NCBI GenBank assembly: GCA_014642895.1
Contig: BMJD01000017.1
Span: 1 to 64,000, forward strand
Reading direction: 5' to 3'
Length of the DNA: 64,000 nt
Source of the DNA: Lentibacillus populi
Lineage (GTDB): Bacteria; Bacillota; Bacilli; Bacillales; Amphibacillaceae
Shown here: piece by piece, positions 8,503 to 17,162 of the stretch
Position numbering within the stretch: the first letter of the stretch is position 1
How the letters are laid out: the number at the start of each line of letters is the position of its first letter
Made by a program: the position numbers and the translations under genes
Notes under the pieces: generated by a model
What the model was told of the DNA's origin: nothing
What the model saw: only the letters and a program-made list of their open reading frames with translations
Database searches by the model: none

Positions 8503-9471
8503 CTATTTCTGACTACCTGCCTCTGAATTCTGACCTCCGTCATCAGACTTCTGATTTCCATTCTCTGCTTTTGCACTTCTAGTTGAAAGTAAGACGAAAT
8601 AACTTAACATGGCGAAATAGCAAGAGATAACAAACGCATGCAATAATGAAATACCCAAGTTAACTATTGTAAAAATGATCATAGCTCCAAAGAAAACCTG
8701 CAGCATAATTAGCAGTAACGTCGTCGCCCAGCCCCACAACATTACTCGATTATTGTGGTAGTTCTTCACAACCTTAACAAATAGGACAACTGTCCAAATA
8801 AACAGGATACCGGCCAGCAGTCGATGCCCCATTTGGATCCATTGTTCAAAGCTGAAGGATGAAAATGAAAAGGGTGACTTATTGGTGCAGAATGGCCAAT
8901 TGCCGCACACCATGCTGGCATGCGCATGCCGGACTAATGCGCCGGTATAAACAACGATAAGTGAATATATTGTAATAGCGTATATTTCAATCCGATGTCG
9001 TTTACGGATATACAAAGAGGTTGTATCAAATTTCTTGTCAATCTCAAAAATGAGCAGCATCAATAAAAATATCGCCGTAAAGGAAATAAGCGAAATACCA
9101 AAATGGGTAGCTAAAACGAAATCGGATTGGTTCCAAATAACAGCTGCTGCACCAATTAATGCTTGCAGGATTAAAAAGAAACTTGATAAAAAGGCAAGAA
9201 ACTTCACTTCACGGATATGCCCTATATATCTCCAAGACAGATAAGATAATAACAGCACGACAATACCCATAATGCCGGATATTAATCTGTGGCTAAGTTC
9301 AATAACCAGTTCTGGGGTAATCTCACTTGGCACAAATTCGCCGTGACATAATGGCCAGCTTGGTCCACAGCCCATACCGGAACCTGTTTTAGTTACAAGA
9401 GCGCCACCGATTAAGACAAAGACCATACCAAGCGTTGCAACTACCGATAGCCATTTCAATGTTCTAATCAT
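8503..9471 (-). CDS. ctaA: Heme A synthase CtaA
   Basis: A 322-residue membrane protein with eight hydrophobic segments that oxidises heme O to heme A for the aa3-type oxidase. Conserved features are the first-loop Cys pair (GCGPSWPLCHGEFVP), the histidines in ELSHRLISG and GHRLLAG, and a second Cys pair (VCGNWPFC). The C-terminal ~20 residues are hydrophilic, Gly/Ser/Asn/Gln-rich and not typical of the family; the DNA there resembles the short GGTCAGA-type repeat seen elsewhere in the window. It is divergent from ctaB, as in B. subtilis. Confidence 0.95.
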   Translation of the reverse strand: MIRTLKWLSVVATLGMVFVLIGGALVTKTGSGMGCGPSWPLCHGEFVPSEITPELVIELSHRLISGIMGIVVLLLSYLSWRYIGHIREVKFLAFLSSFFLILQALIGAAAVIWNQSDFVLATHFGISLISFTAIFLLMLLIFEIDKKFDTTSLYIRKRHRIEIYAITIYSLIVVYTGALVRHAHASMVCGNWPFCTNKSPFSFSSFSFEQWIQMGHRLLAGILFIWTVVLFVKVVKNYHNNRVMLWGWATTLLLIMLQVFFGAMIIFTIVNLGISLLHAFVISCYFAMLSYFVLLSTRSAKAENGNQKSDDGGQNSEAGSQK

Positions 9472-9590
9472 ACAAAAAGCCTCACTTTAAATCGGAAAAT
9501 ATTTTGCAATAGTTATATAGTAATACTTTTCTGGTGTGAAGAGCAATGATAAACGTACAAATTACACATAATTGTCACCTTATCATGATT

Positions 9591-9604
9591 TATTACCGTT
9601 TTCA
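9591..9604 (-). promoter_or_regulatory. Candidate cre (CcpA) site between ctaA and ctaB
   Basis: On the minus strand TGAAAACGGTAATA matches the cre consensus TGWAANCGNTNWCA at all but one position. Catabolite control of ctaBCDEF is documented in B. subtilis. The site is 120 bp upstream of ctaA and 544 bp upstream of ctaB. Confidence 0.4.
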
Positions 9605-9768
9605 CAATAAAAAAAGAAAAAACCCTTGCAAAGTGGAGCGTTGTTTGCTAGAAATAATGTAGGGGATATTTGTTAAGATTTCCACCACTTTGCCCTTTCA
9701 GACGGGAAAACTACATATATTTAGTTTTATAACCGAAGGCTATTATGCCTTTTATTTTATTTTTGGTC

Positions 9769-9792
9769 TCCATTTCACAATTTTGTCACATT
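9769..9792 (-). promoter_or_regulatory. Possible ResD boxes upstream of ctaB
   Basis: The segment CATTTCACAATTTTGTCACA reads on the minus strand as two TTGTGA-like boxes, close to the ResD recognition core TTTGTGAAT. A third similar box (ATTGTGAAA) overlaps the cre candidate near 9600. ResDE regulates ctaA and ctaB in B. subtilis. The motifs are short, so this is tentative. Confidence 0.3.
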
Positions 9793-9831
9793 TGGCGAGC
9801 CGGAAAAGTATTAAACCGTATGTAGTTAAGG

Positions 9832-10002
9832 TGCGTTGTCAAAAAGGCGGATAAAAAGTCCGAGAAGTTCTAGACCGCAGATACAAGCTATCTAGCTTCC
9901 ACAGGATGTGGTGACTTCGACGTTCGACACAGGACGTGTCGGTACTTAGTCGAAGATCCCCTATCCCGAAGTGTCATTTTTACCGGACTTTTTAAACATC
10001 CT
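9832..10002 (+). mobile_element. Family A MITE-like element, copy 3
   Basis: Left end TGCGTTGTCAAAAAG and right end (reverse complement AGGATGTTTAAAAAG). The right ~115 bp match copy 1 almost exactly, including CACAGGACGTGTCGG. Flanking 7-mers (GTTAAGG, GCTAAAT) no longer match. It lies between the possible ResD boxes and ctaB; the rest of the 676-bp ctaA-ctaB interval holds no gene. Confidence 0.6.
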
Positions 10003-10147
10003 GCTAAATAGAATGTAATACAATTCCATGGTACAATTGGGATAATGATAGGATACTTTGGGGAATATTAGTTAATATAGCTGCATTCTGATAGTATGCT
10101 TATATATTTGCGCCTTTTTGTTGGGAATTTGAAGGGGGGATATTAGA

Positions 10148-11089
10148 TTGAATAAAGCGGAAACAACAACTTCACAAATGATGGGTAAATTAACTGCAAC
10201 CGAAAAAACAGACACGACATTTTTTGATGATTTGAAATCACTGGTAAAAATGGGAATCGTCAATTCCAATTTAATAACAGCATTCGCCGGATTTTGGCTG
10301 GCTCTTCATTTTACAGGTTCATCATTTATGGAGAATTGGGGCATCTTCCTGTTAACAATGGCTGGAACCGCTCTCGTTATAGCTGGTGGCTGTATCCTGA
10401 ACAATTGGTATGATGTTGACATTGACCCGGTTATGACCCGCACGAAAAACAGGCCAACCGTTACGGGAAACATTCCCTTAAACCAGGTGCTTGCCTTGGG
10501 TATTGCTTCAACTGCTGCAGGTATTATCATGTTGCTCTTCACCACACTTGAAGCTGCTGTGCTTGGTTTTCTGGGTTGGTTTATCTATGTCGTCCTGTAT
10601 ACGATGTGGTCGAAACGCAGGTACACCTTAAACACGGTTGTAGGAAGTTTTTCCGGGGCAATACCGCCGCTGATTGGCTGGGCAGCTGTAGATCCTGAGC
10701 TTCATATGGCAGCAATTGTATTGTTTCTGATCATGTTTATCTGGCAAACGCCACATTTTCTTGCATTAGCAATGAAAAAATGCAAAGAATATAAAGCTGC
10801 AGGTATCCCAATGCTCCCAGTTGTTCATGGTTTTGCATTTACAAAGCGGCAGATGGTTGTGTATACAGCATGTCTATTGCCACTGCCATTTTACTTAGCT
10901 TCACTTGGCACTACATTTATAGTGATAGCAACACTGCTTAATGTCGGATGGCTTGCACTGGGTATTGGTGGATTCTTTATGAAAAACGATTTGAAATGGG
11001 CAAATTTGATGTTTATTTATTCATTGAATTATTTAACCATCATTTTTCTACTGATGGTAATCGTCACATTTGAATTCCCCTTCAGTTAA
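10148..11089 (+). CDS. ctaB: Protoheme IX farnesyltransferase CtaB
   Basis: A 313-residue UbiA-family prenyltransferase with about nine membrane segments; it attaches farnesyl to heme B to give heme O, the CtaA substrate. The Asp-rich motif is [19 protein letters not shown] and a second conserved block is [12 protein letters not shown]. The start is TTG, placed by a GGGGGG ribosome-binding site 8 bp upstream. The gene heads the cta block and ctaC follows 74 bp later. Confidence 0.96.
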   Translation: MNKAETTTSQMMGKLTATEKTDTTFFDDLKSLVKMGIVNSNLITAFAGFWLALHFTGSSFMENWGIFLLTMAGTALVIAGGCILNNWYDVDIDPVMTRTKNRPTVTGNIPLNQVLALGIASTAAGIIMLLFTTLEAAVLGFLGWFIYVVLYTMWSKRRYTLNTVVGSFSGAIPPLIGWAAVDPELHMAAIVLFLIMFIWQTPHFLALAMKKCKEYKAAGIPMLPVVHGFAFTKRQMVVYTACLLPLPFYLASLGTTFIVIATLLNVGWLALGIGGFFMKNDLKWANLMFIYSLNYLTIIFLLMVIVTFEFPFS

Positions 11090-11163
11090 TGATAATACGT
11101 AATTGTCCTTAATTAAAAATCAAATATAAGGAAGAAACAAAAGAGAAAGAGAGGTATGAATAC

Positions 11164-12216
11164 ATGAAAGGTTGGATGGGAAAATTCCGGGCTTTAAGTT
11201 TGTTAGGCTTACTGGCACTCGTACTTACGGGATGTGGTAGAGAAAATTTAACAGCTTTAAAACCTAAAGGATATGGTGCACAGACATCATACGATTTAAT
11301 TATCCTTACAACAGTAGTAATGTCGATTGTACTGTTGGTTGTTGCAATAGTGTATATTACCGTATTGGTTCGTTTTCGCAAGAAAAAAGGAAAAGAGAAT
11401 TTTATCCCTAAGCAGGTTGAAGGGAATAAAGTTCTGGAGACGATTTGGACAGTCATTCCAATTGTTCTGTTAATTATAATTGCTGTTCCGACAACGATTG
11501 CAACGTTTGACCTGGCTGATACAAAAGGTGCTAAAGATAAGTTAAATGTTGAAGTAACCGGGAATCAGTATTGGTGGCATTTTAACTATAAAGGGCAGGA
11601 AATTCAAACGAGTCAGGATCTGTATATTCCAACAGGTGAAAAAGTATATCTTAACATGAAATCTTCTGACGTTATTCATTCATTCTGGGTACCATCACTT
11701 GCAGGTAAAATGGATGTAAACCCTGAAAATGAAAATACCATGTACATTAAAGCGGATGAAGAAGGGGTTTATTGGGGTAAGTGTGCTGAGCTTTGCGGAC
11801 CTTCCCATTCGTTAATGGACTTTAAGATTGTTGCCGTAAGTCCGGATGAGTTTGATCAGTGGGTCAATGATATGCAAGGTGTTGATCCAAAAGCAGTCGC
11901 TGAAGGAGATACAGCCAAAGAGGGGCAGGAATTATTCAACGAGAAAAACTGTATGAGTTGTCATGCTATTGGATCTTCCCCTGTTCAGGTCGGACCGAAT
12001 TTAACAGACTTTGGTAACCGTTCAAAAGTTGCCGGTATTATGGACCATAATAAGGAAAATGTTGTAAAATGGATTATGGATCCGGAATCTGTTAAACCCG
12101 GAAATAAAATGACAAACAATTATCCAGAACTTTCCGACGAAGAAGCTAGTAAAATCGCTGATTATTTAATGCAATTAAATCCTTCTGAGGTTACGCTTGA
12201 AAGTGCTGGAGACTAG
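11164..12216 (+). CDS. ctaC: Cytochrome caa3 oxidase subunit II
   Basis: A 350-residue lipoprotein (lipobox LTGC, Cys about 21) with two membrane helices, a CuA cupredoxin domain and a fused C-terminal cytochrome c domain. Copper ligands are visible in CAELCGPSH and upstream His of VIHSFWVP. The heme c site is CMSCH with a Met ligand likely in GNKMTN. The fused heme domain identifies a caa3-type oxidase that takes electrons from cytochrome c. ctaD follows after 59 bp. Confidence 0.97.
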   Translation: MKGWMGKFRALSLLGLLALVLTGCGRENLTALKPKGYGAQTSYDLIILTTVVMSIVLLVVAIVYITVLVRFRKKKGKENFIPKQVEGNKVLETIWTVIPIVLLIIIAVPTTIATFDLADTKGAKDKLNVEVTGNQYWWHFNYKGQEIQTSQDLYIPTGEKVYLNMKSSDVIHSFWVPSLAGKMDVNPENENTMYIKADEEGVYWGKCAELCGPSHSLMDFKIVAVSPDEFDQWVNDMQGVDPKAVAEGDTAKEGQELFNEKNCMSCHAIGSSPVQVGPNLTDFGNRSKVAGIMDHNKENVVKWIMDPESVKPGNKMTNNYPELSDEEASKIADYLMQLNPSEVTLESAGD

Positions 12217-12275
12217 GAAAAAGATAAGAATTGGATTTTTTAAGGGATGGAAGATGTTAAAGGGAGGTTAAAGTA

Positions 12276-14126
12276 GTGAGTATTGCAGCTACTCAGAAAA
12301 GAGGCTTTGGCGCTGTATTATGGGATTATTTAACGACTGTCGATCATAAAAAAATTGCACATTTATATTTGTTTGGCGGTGGTTTATTCTTCCTGATCGG
12401 CGGAATAGAAGCCATGTTAATCCGTATTCAACTGATAAAACCAGATAATGACTTTTTGAGTGCAGGGTTATATAATGAAATGATAACGATGCACGGAACA
12501 ACCATGATTTTTCTAGCGGCCATGCCGTTAATTTTCGCAATTATGAATGCCGTTTTACCATTGCAAATTGGTGCTCGGGATGTAGCCTTTCCATTTTTAA
12601 ATTCCTTGGGTTTCTGGCTGTTCATGTTTGGTGGAATATTACTAAATTGCAGCTGGTTCCTGGGCGGTGCTCCAGACGCTGGATGGACGGGATATGCACC
12701 GTTGTCAACAACATCGCCAGGTCATGGTGTGGATTTTTATGTAATGGGTCTGCAGATTGCAGGTGCTGGGACATTAATCGGCGGTATTAACTTTCTGGTA
12801 ACAGTCGTCAATATGCGTGCACCTGGTATGACATATATGCGGATGCCATTATTTACATGGGCATCATTTATTGCCAGTGTTCTAATCTTGTTTGCTTTTC
12901 CAGCTTTAACAGTAGGGCTGTTTTTGTTAATGTTTGACCGTATGTTTGGCACAGCATTTTTCGATGTGTCATTAGGTGGTAACACGATTATCTGGGAGCA
13001 TTTATTCTGGATTTTCGGACACCCAGAGGTTTATATACTGATATTACCGCTATTCGGCGTATTTAGTGATGTTTTCTCAACCTTTGCCAAAAAGCGTTTA
13101 TTCGGTTATACGGCAATGGTATTTGCAACAATGTTGATTGCATTTTTAGGGTTTATGGTATGGGCTCACCATATGTTTACGGTTGGTTTAGGTCCGGTAG
13201 CCAACTCCATTTTCTCCATTGCAACAATGGCGATTGCTGTTCCGACAGGGATTAAAATCTTTAATTGGCTTGCAACATTATGGGGTGGAAATATTACAAT
13301 CAATTCCACAATGCTCTGGTCATTGGCGTTTATCCCTTCATTTACTATTGGCGGGATGACTGGGGTAATGGTGGCAACAGTTGCTGCGGATTATCAATAT
13401 CATGATTCGTACTTTGTTGTTGCTCACTTTCACTATGTTATTGTCGGAGGTACCATCTTTGGTATTTTTGCTGCCCTGCATTACTGGTGGCCAAAAATGT
13501 TCGGTAGAATTTTGAATGAAAAACTGGGCAAATTAACATTTTGGACATTCTTTATTGGATTCCATTTAACATTCTTTATTCAGCATTTCCTTGGATTAAT
13601 GGGTATGCCTCGTCGTTACTGGGTATTCCATTCAGGTGACCATCTTGATACTGGTAACTTGATTAGTACAATTGGTGCTTTTTTGATGGCCTTTGCTGTT
13701 ATTGTGTTTGTTATCAACGCAATTGTTAGTGCAAGAGGTGAAAAAGCACCTGCAGATCCGTGGGATGGTCGTACCCTTGAGTGGGCAACAGCATCACCAC
13801 CGGCCCATTATAACTTTAAACAAACACCGCTTGTACGCGGACTTGATCCATTGTGGGTTGAAAAAGCAGAAGGTAAAGCTGAAATGACACCTGCTGAACC
13901 ATTAGGTGATATTCATATGCCAAACAATTCGTTCTTGCCGTTTCTATTTTCATTAGGATTATTTGTTGCTGGATTTGGTTTTATTTACCAAACAGACAAT
14001 AAAGCATGGTTGGCTGTGCTTATTGGCGGTATGGCGTTCTCATTGGCAATGATGGTAATAAGATCAATGAAAGATGACTTGGGTCACCATATTACGAAAG
14101 AAGAACTTGAAAGGGAGGCTGACTAG
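12276..14126 (+). CDS. ctaD: Cytochrome caa3 oxidase subunit I
   Basis: A 616-residue heme-copper oxidase catalytic subunit with at least 12 membrane helices. The low-spin heme His is in MHGTTM, HPEVYILILP carries the CuB His and cross-linked Tyr, WAHHMFTVG holds two CuB histidines, and VAHFHYVI carries heme a3 and a ligands. GTG start with GGGAGG upstream. Only 2 bp separate its stop from ctaE, so the two are probably translated together. Confidence 0.98.
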   Translation: MSIAATQKRGFGAVLWDYLTTVDHKKIAHLYLFGGGLFFLIGGIEAMLIRIQLIKPDNDFLSAGLYNEMITMHGTTMIFLAAMPLIFAIMNAVLPLQIGARDVAFPFLNSLGFWLFMFGGILLNCSWFLGGAPDAGWTGYAPLSTTSPGHGVDFYVMGLQIAGAGTLIGGINFLVTVVNMRAPGMTYMRMPLFTWASFIASVLILFAFPALTVGLFLLMFDRMFGTAFFDVSLGGNTIIWEHLFWIFGHPEVYILILPLFGVFSDVFSTFAKKRLFGYTAMVFATMLIAFLGFMVWAHHMFTVGLGPVANSIFSIATMAIAVPTGIKIFNWLATLWGGNITINSTMLWSLAFIPSFTIGGMTGVMVATVAADYQYHDSYFVVAHFHYVIVGGTIFGIFAALHYWWPKMFGRILNEKLGKLTFWTFFIGFHLTFFIQHFLGLMGMPRRYWVFHSGDHLDTGNLISTIGAFLMAFAVIVFVINAIVSARGEKAPADPWDGRTLEWATASPPAHYNFKQTPLVRGLDPLWVEKAEGKAEMTPAEPLGDIHMPNNSFLPFLFSLGLFVAGFGFIYQTDNKAWLAVLIGGMAFSLAMMVIRSMKDDLGHHITKEELEREAD

Positions 14127-14128
14127 TT

Positions 14129-14752
14129 ATGAGTCACGATCATTCCTTAAATCCAGAAACAATGCCGCACGATCCGGAGAAAGCTACCCTTGAAGGTAAA
14201 AATAAGTTTATCGGATTTTGGTTCTTTCTCGGTGGTGAAACCGTTCTTTTTGCCAGTTTGTTCGGAACGTATTTAGCGCTGCACAATTCCACAGCAGGCG
14301 GTCCTTCGGGTCAAGATTTATTTGGGTTGGAACTTGTATTTGTGATGACTGTATTGTTATTGACAAGTTCGTTAACAAGTGTTTATGCAATTTACCATAT
14401 GAAGAATAATGATTTTAAGAAAATGGCTCTTTGGTTTGTTATCACTATTATTCTTGGCTTTGGATTTGTAGGCTGTGAAATTTATGAATTCACGCATTAC
14501 ATTACCGAGTATGGTTTTTCATTCCGTTCATCAGCGTTCGGATCGGCATTTTATGCACTCCTTGGCTTTCACGGCGGTCACGTAACGTTTGGTTTATTTT
14601 GGGCGATTGTACTGTTAATTCGTAATGCAAAGCGTGGACTGAACCTGTACAATGCTCCAAAATTTTATATTTGGAGCTTGTATTGGCACTTTATTGATGT
14701 TGTTTGGGTATTCATCTTTACAGTAGTATATCTAATGGGAAAGGTGGGATAA
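14129..14752 (+). CDS. ctaE: Cytochrome caa3 oxidase subunit III
   Basis: A 207-residue membrane protein with five predicted helices, the usual size of Bacillus subunit III. Conserved blocks include FWFFLGGETVLFASLF, GFHGGHVTFG and WHFIDVVWVFIF. It belongs to the oxidase core but carries no redox centre. It is tightly packed between ctaD (2 bp) and ctaF (3 bp). Confidence 0.97.
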   Translation: MSHDHSLNPETMPHDPEKATLEGKNKFIGFWFFLGGETVLFASLFGTYLALHNSTAGGPSGQDLFGLELVFVMTVLLLTSSLTSVYAIYHMKNNDFKKMALWFVITIILGFGFVGCEIYEFTHYITEYGFSFRSSAFGSAFYALLGFHGGHVTFGLFWAIVLLIRNAKRGLNLYNAPKFYIWSLYWHFIDVVWVFIFTVVYLMGKVG

Positions 14753-14755
14753 TCC

Positions 14756-15073
14756 ATGACTGAAAACACCGGATCCAAACTCGATTCATTTCAAAAGAAA
14801 AAAAATAAAGAGGAAATGCAGCAGCAATTAATTAGCTTTGCACTAATGATTGTGTTTACCATTCTTGCATTCGTTGTCGTTATAACAGGTATGGATAAAA
14901 TGATCGCAATTCCTATCCTGATTACGCTTGCAGTCGTTCAGGTCGGATTCCAATTTTATTACTTCATGCACATGAAACATGAAGGACATGAAATGGCAGC
15001 TGTAATGATTTACGGCGGCGTTTGGGCAGCATTACTAACATTGGCAGGACTAACTGTAATTACTTGGTGGTAA
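14756..15073 (+). CDS. ctaF: Cytochrome caa3 oxidase subunit IV
   Basis: A 105-residue protein with a charged N-terminus and three membrane helices, including the QVGFQFYYFMHMKHEGH block typical of subunit IVB. Thought to stabilise the CuB site or assembly. Last gene of the ctaCDEF run; a terminator begins 8 bp after the stop. Confidence 0.95.
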   Translation: MTENTGSKLDSFQKKKNKEEMQQQLISFALMIVFTILAFVVVITGMDKMIAIPILITLAVVQVGFQFYYFMHMKHEGHEMAAVMIYGGVWAALLTLAGLTVITWW

Positions 15074-15080
15074 CATGAAT

Positions 15081-15109
15081 AAAAGACCGGGATTCTTCCT
15101 GGTCTTTTA
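15081..15109 (+). terminator. Terminator of ctaBCDEF
   Basis: An AAAAGACC stem with GGTCTTTT, a G/C-extended inner part and a T-rich end; it begins 8 bp after the ctaF stop. Confidence 0.75.
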
Positions 15110-15141
15110 TTTTCTTAGCACGCGAGGTCCAGCACCAGCCC

Positions 15142-15215
15142 TACATCGTGTCGGCCTCAGGCTAACATTCAGTGGGGGGAAGAAGGGTACCCCTCTGAAT
15201 GAAGTTTCACTTTAT
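15142..15215 (+). repeat. Family C repeat, partial (right part)
   Basis: Contains CTCAGGCTAACATTCAGTGG and the right terminus GAATGAAGTTTCACTTTAT shared with the copies at 23.1, 49.0 and 53.5 kb. The left part seen in other copies is missing. Confidence 0.6.
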
Positions 15216-15312
15216 CCCACATTGTTGTATTTCTGTCACATTCGTAATGCGTGCAAGCGGATTAAATACGTTATAATATAAGGTATAAGCTGTTTTTATG
15301 GAGTGAGTTAAT

Positions 15313-16215
15313 ATGTGGTTGGAATTACAAATATTTGGTTTCCGTGCGTTGTGGAGTCCTTATTATTTCGCCTTTATTTTATTGCTTTGTCTCGCATATT
15401 ATTTGATAACCATTCGGTATCGGCACAAGTTTGGTGTTGATGAAAACCCAACGGGAAAACAGCAGTTCTTTTTCTATTTGGGAATGTTGTTATTATACAT
15501 TGTTAAAGGCTCTCCTGTTGATTTGTTAACACATATCATGCTGTCAGCCCATATGATTCAGCTGGCGACTTACTACTTGGTATTTCCTATCCTGATGATT
15601 AAGGGAATTCCGGTTTGGATTTGGGAACGGGTTGTGCATGTACCTGTACTAAGACCAGTCATCAAGCTGCTTACCAAACCAATTATTTCGCTGTTGCTGT
15701 TTAATACAATGTTTTCAATTTACCATATTCCGGCAGTCTTTGATTATACAAAATCCTCACCGGTCGCTCATACGCTGATTTCAACGATTATTCTCGTTGC
15801 AGCATTTATCGTTTGGTTTCCAGTCTTGACACCTTTAAAGCAATTCAATAAGTTATCTCCATTGTTAAAGATTGGCTACATATTTGCCAATGGGGTTCTT
15901 ATTACGCCTGCATGTGTACTAATTATTTTTGCAGATGTACCTTTGTACGCAGCATATTCACAAGACGGTGCATGGATTCAGGCGCTGGCATTGTGTGTAC
16001 CAAGTGAAGTATTACAGGGGCTTGCTCCTTCCATTTCTGGACCGGAAATGTTCTCACCAATGAGCACAATGGAAGATCAGCAATTGGGCGGTATTATTAT
16101 GAAACTAATGCAAGAAATAACGTATGGAGTTATTTTGGCGAAGGTATTCTTTTCCTGGTTTACCCGGGAAAGTCTTAAAGTCGATCCTATTCCGGAACCG
16201 GACGGGGCAAAGTAA
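15313..16215 (+). CDS. ctaG: Cytochrome c oxidase assembly factor CtaG
   Basis: A 300-residue membrane protein of the Caa3_CtaG family with about seven helices, needed for caa3 oxidase assembly, presumably copper delivery. Recognisable blocks are LLTHIMLSAHMIQLATYYLV and IPAVFDYT. The ATG has GGAGTGA upstream. It is separated from ctaF by a terminator and a family C repeat, so it probably has its own promoter. Confidence 0.94.
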   Translation: MWLELQIFGFRALWSPYYFAFILLLCLAYYLITIRYRHKFGVDENPTGKQQFFFYLGMLLLYIVKGSPVDLLTHIMLSAHMIQLATYYLVFPILMIKGIPVWIWERVVHVPVLRPVIKLLTKPIISLLLFNTMFSIYHIPAVFDYTKSSPVAHTLISTIILVAAFIVWFPVLTPLKQFNKLSPLLKIGYIFANGVLITPACVLIIFADVPLYAAYSQDGAWIQALALCVPSEVLQGLAPSISGPEMFSPMSTMEDQQLGGIIMKLMQEITYGVILAKVFFSWFTRESLKVDPIPEPDGAK

Positions 16216-16305
16216 TCTCGTACCAAACATCTGAAGCTGTAAATTGTTTTCAATAGAGTGTTTACGGCTTCACTCTTAATTTGTTGTAAGAAAGGAATTA
16301 ATTTG

Positions 16306-16761
16306 ATGCCATTATTACCAACAATCAGTACTTTTTTCATCGTTTTAAGCGCACTATTAGTTGCAATTGGCTGGAGATTGATTATTAAGGGGAAGGCCAA
16401 AGCACATAAACGGACCATGATTTGTGCTGCGATAAGTGCGTTGCTATTCTTTATCATTTATGTATCAAGAACTGCCTTTATCGGTAATACAAGTTTTGGC
16501 GGCCCGGATAGTATTAAAATTTATTATACGGTTTTCTTGATTTTCCATATTTTTTTAGCAACTGTTGGTGCTATCTTTGGAGTTGTAACGATAACGCTCG
16601 CATTAAAGCGTAAAATAACGATACATAGAAGAATAGGGCCGATTACAAGTATCATCTGGTTCTTTAGTGCAATTACCGGTGTTATGGTGTACCTGCTTCT
16701 ATATATTATTTATGATGGCGGACAAACGACAAGTATGATTAAGGCGATACTAGGATCATAA
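16306..16761 (+). CDS. ctaM: DUF420 membrane protein, CtaM-like
   Basis: A 151-residue protein with four predicted membrane helices and the DUF420 (YozB/CtaM) pattern: RLIIKGKAKAHKRTM and RKITIHRRIGPITSIIWFF. CtaM is required for aa3 oxidase function in Staphylococcus aureus, and its place behind ctaG fits that role. The open frame extends 16 codons upstream, but AAAGGAA at 16291 marks ATG 16306 as start (TTG 16303 also possible). A strong terminator follows directly. Confidence 0.85.
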   Translation: MPLLPTISTFFIVLSALLVAIGWRLIIKGKAKAHKRTMICAAISALLFFIIYVSRTAFIGNTSFGGPDSIKIYYTVFLIFHIFLATVGAIFGVVTITLALKRKITIHRRIGPITSIIWFFSAITGVMVYLLLYIIYDGGQTTSMIKAILGS

Positions 16762-16798
16762 AAAGCGTGAAAGCATTTGGTGCTTTCACGCTTTTTTT
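16761..16798 (+). terminator. Terminator of ctaG-ctaM
   Basis: A 14-bp perfect stem AAAGCGTGAAAGCA with its complement, five-base loop, then a run of seven T. Confidence 0.92.
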
Positions 16799-16802
16799 AA
16801 TA

Positions 16803-17157
16803 AGTAAGAAAGTATAAGATTCAGGCTCTATTCCACTCATGTCAGGGCAGGCCACGTCCGGCTCCAGCGCCCAGTGGCTAGTATGCTTCCCTCACCTCCG
16901 TACGATAAGTCAAGAAGGATGGCCGACTAAAAACGGGCTTTGCGCCCAACTCACGTCTACCCCTTTTTTAGTGGCATGTTTCCTTTATCTCCTGCGGTTG
17001 TTTGTTCGGTTAAGACCGCTGCTCCCGGCAGCAACACCAAACCACCCTGCTTGGCAGGGCGCAGCATATACGCGGGCCTGCAGGATGCAGGTCATGCCGA
17101 CGTTGGCACAGGACGTGCCGGTTTTAGTCGGCCTTCCTTAACCGGCGCTTGCGCATT
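16803..17157 (+). repeat. Family B intergenic repeat, copy 1 (long form)
   Basis: A GC-rich repeat, distinct from the surrounding ~38% GC DNA. Landmarks are GGCTCCAGCGCCCAGTGGCTAG, CTTTTTTAGTGGCATGTTTCC and an internal hairpin around GCGGTTGTTTGTTCGGTTAAG. Related copies are at 27.8, 34.1 (inverted), 50.7 (partial, inverted) and 52.1 kb. The outer 16.80-16.85 kb portion also appears in the 34.1 kb copy. Small reading frames in it are shared between copies only because the DNA is. It fills the gap between ctaM and the minus-strand gene. Confidence 0.7.
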
Positions 17158-17162
17158 TGTTC

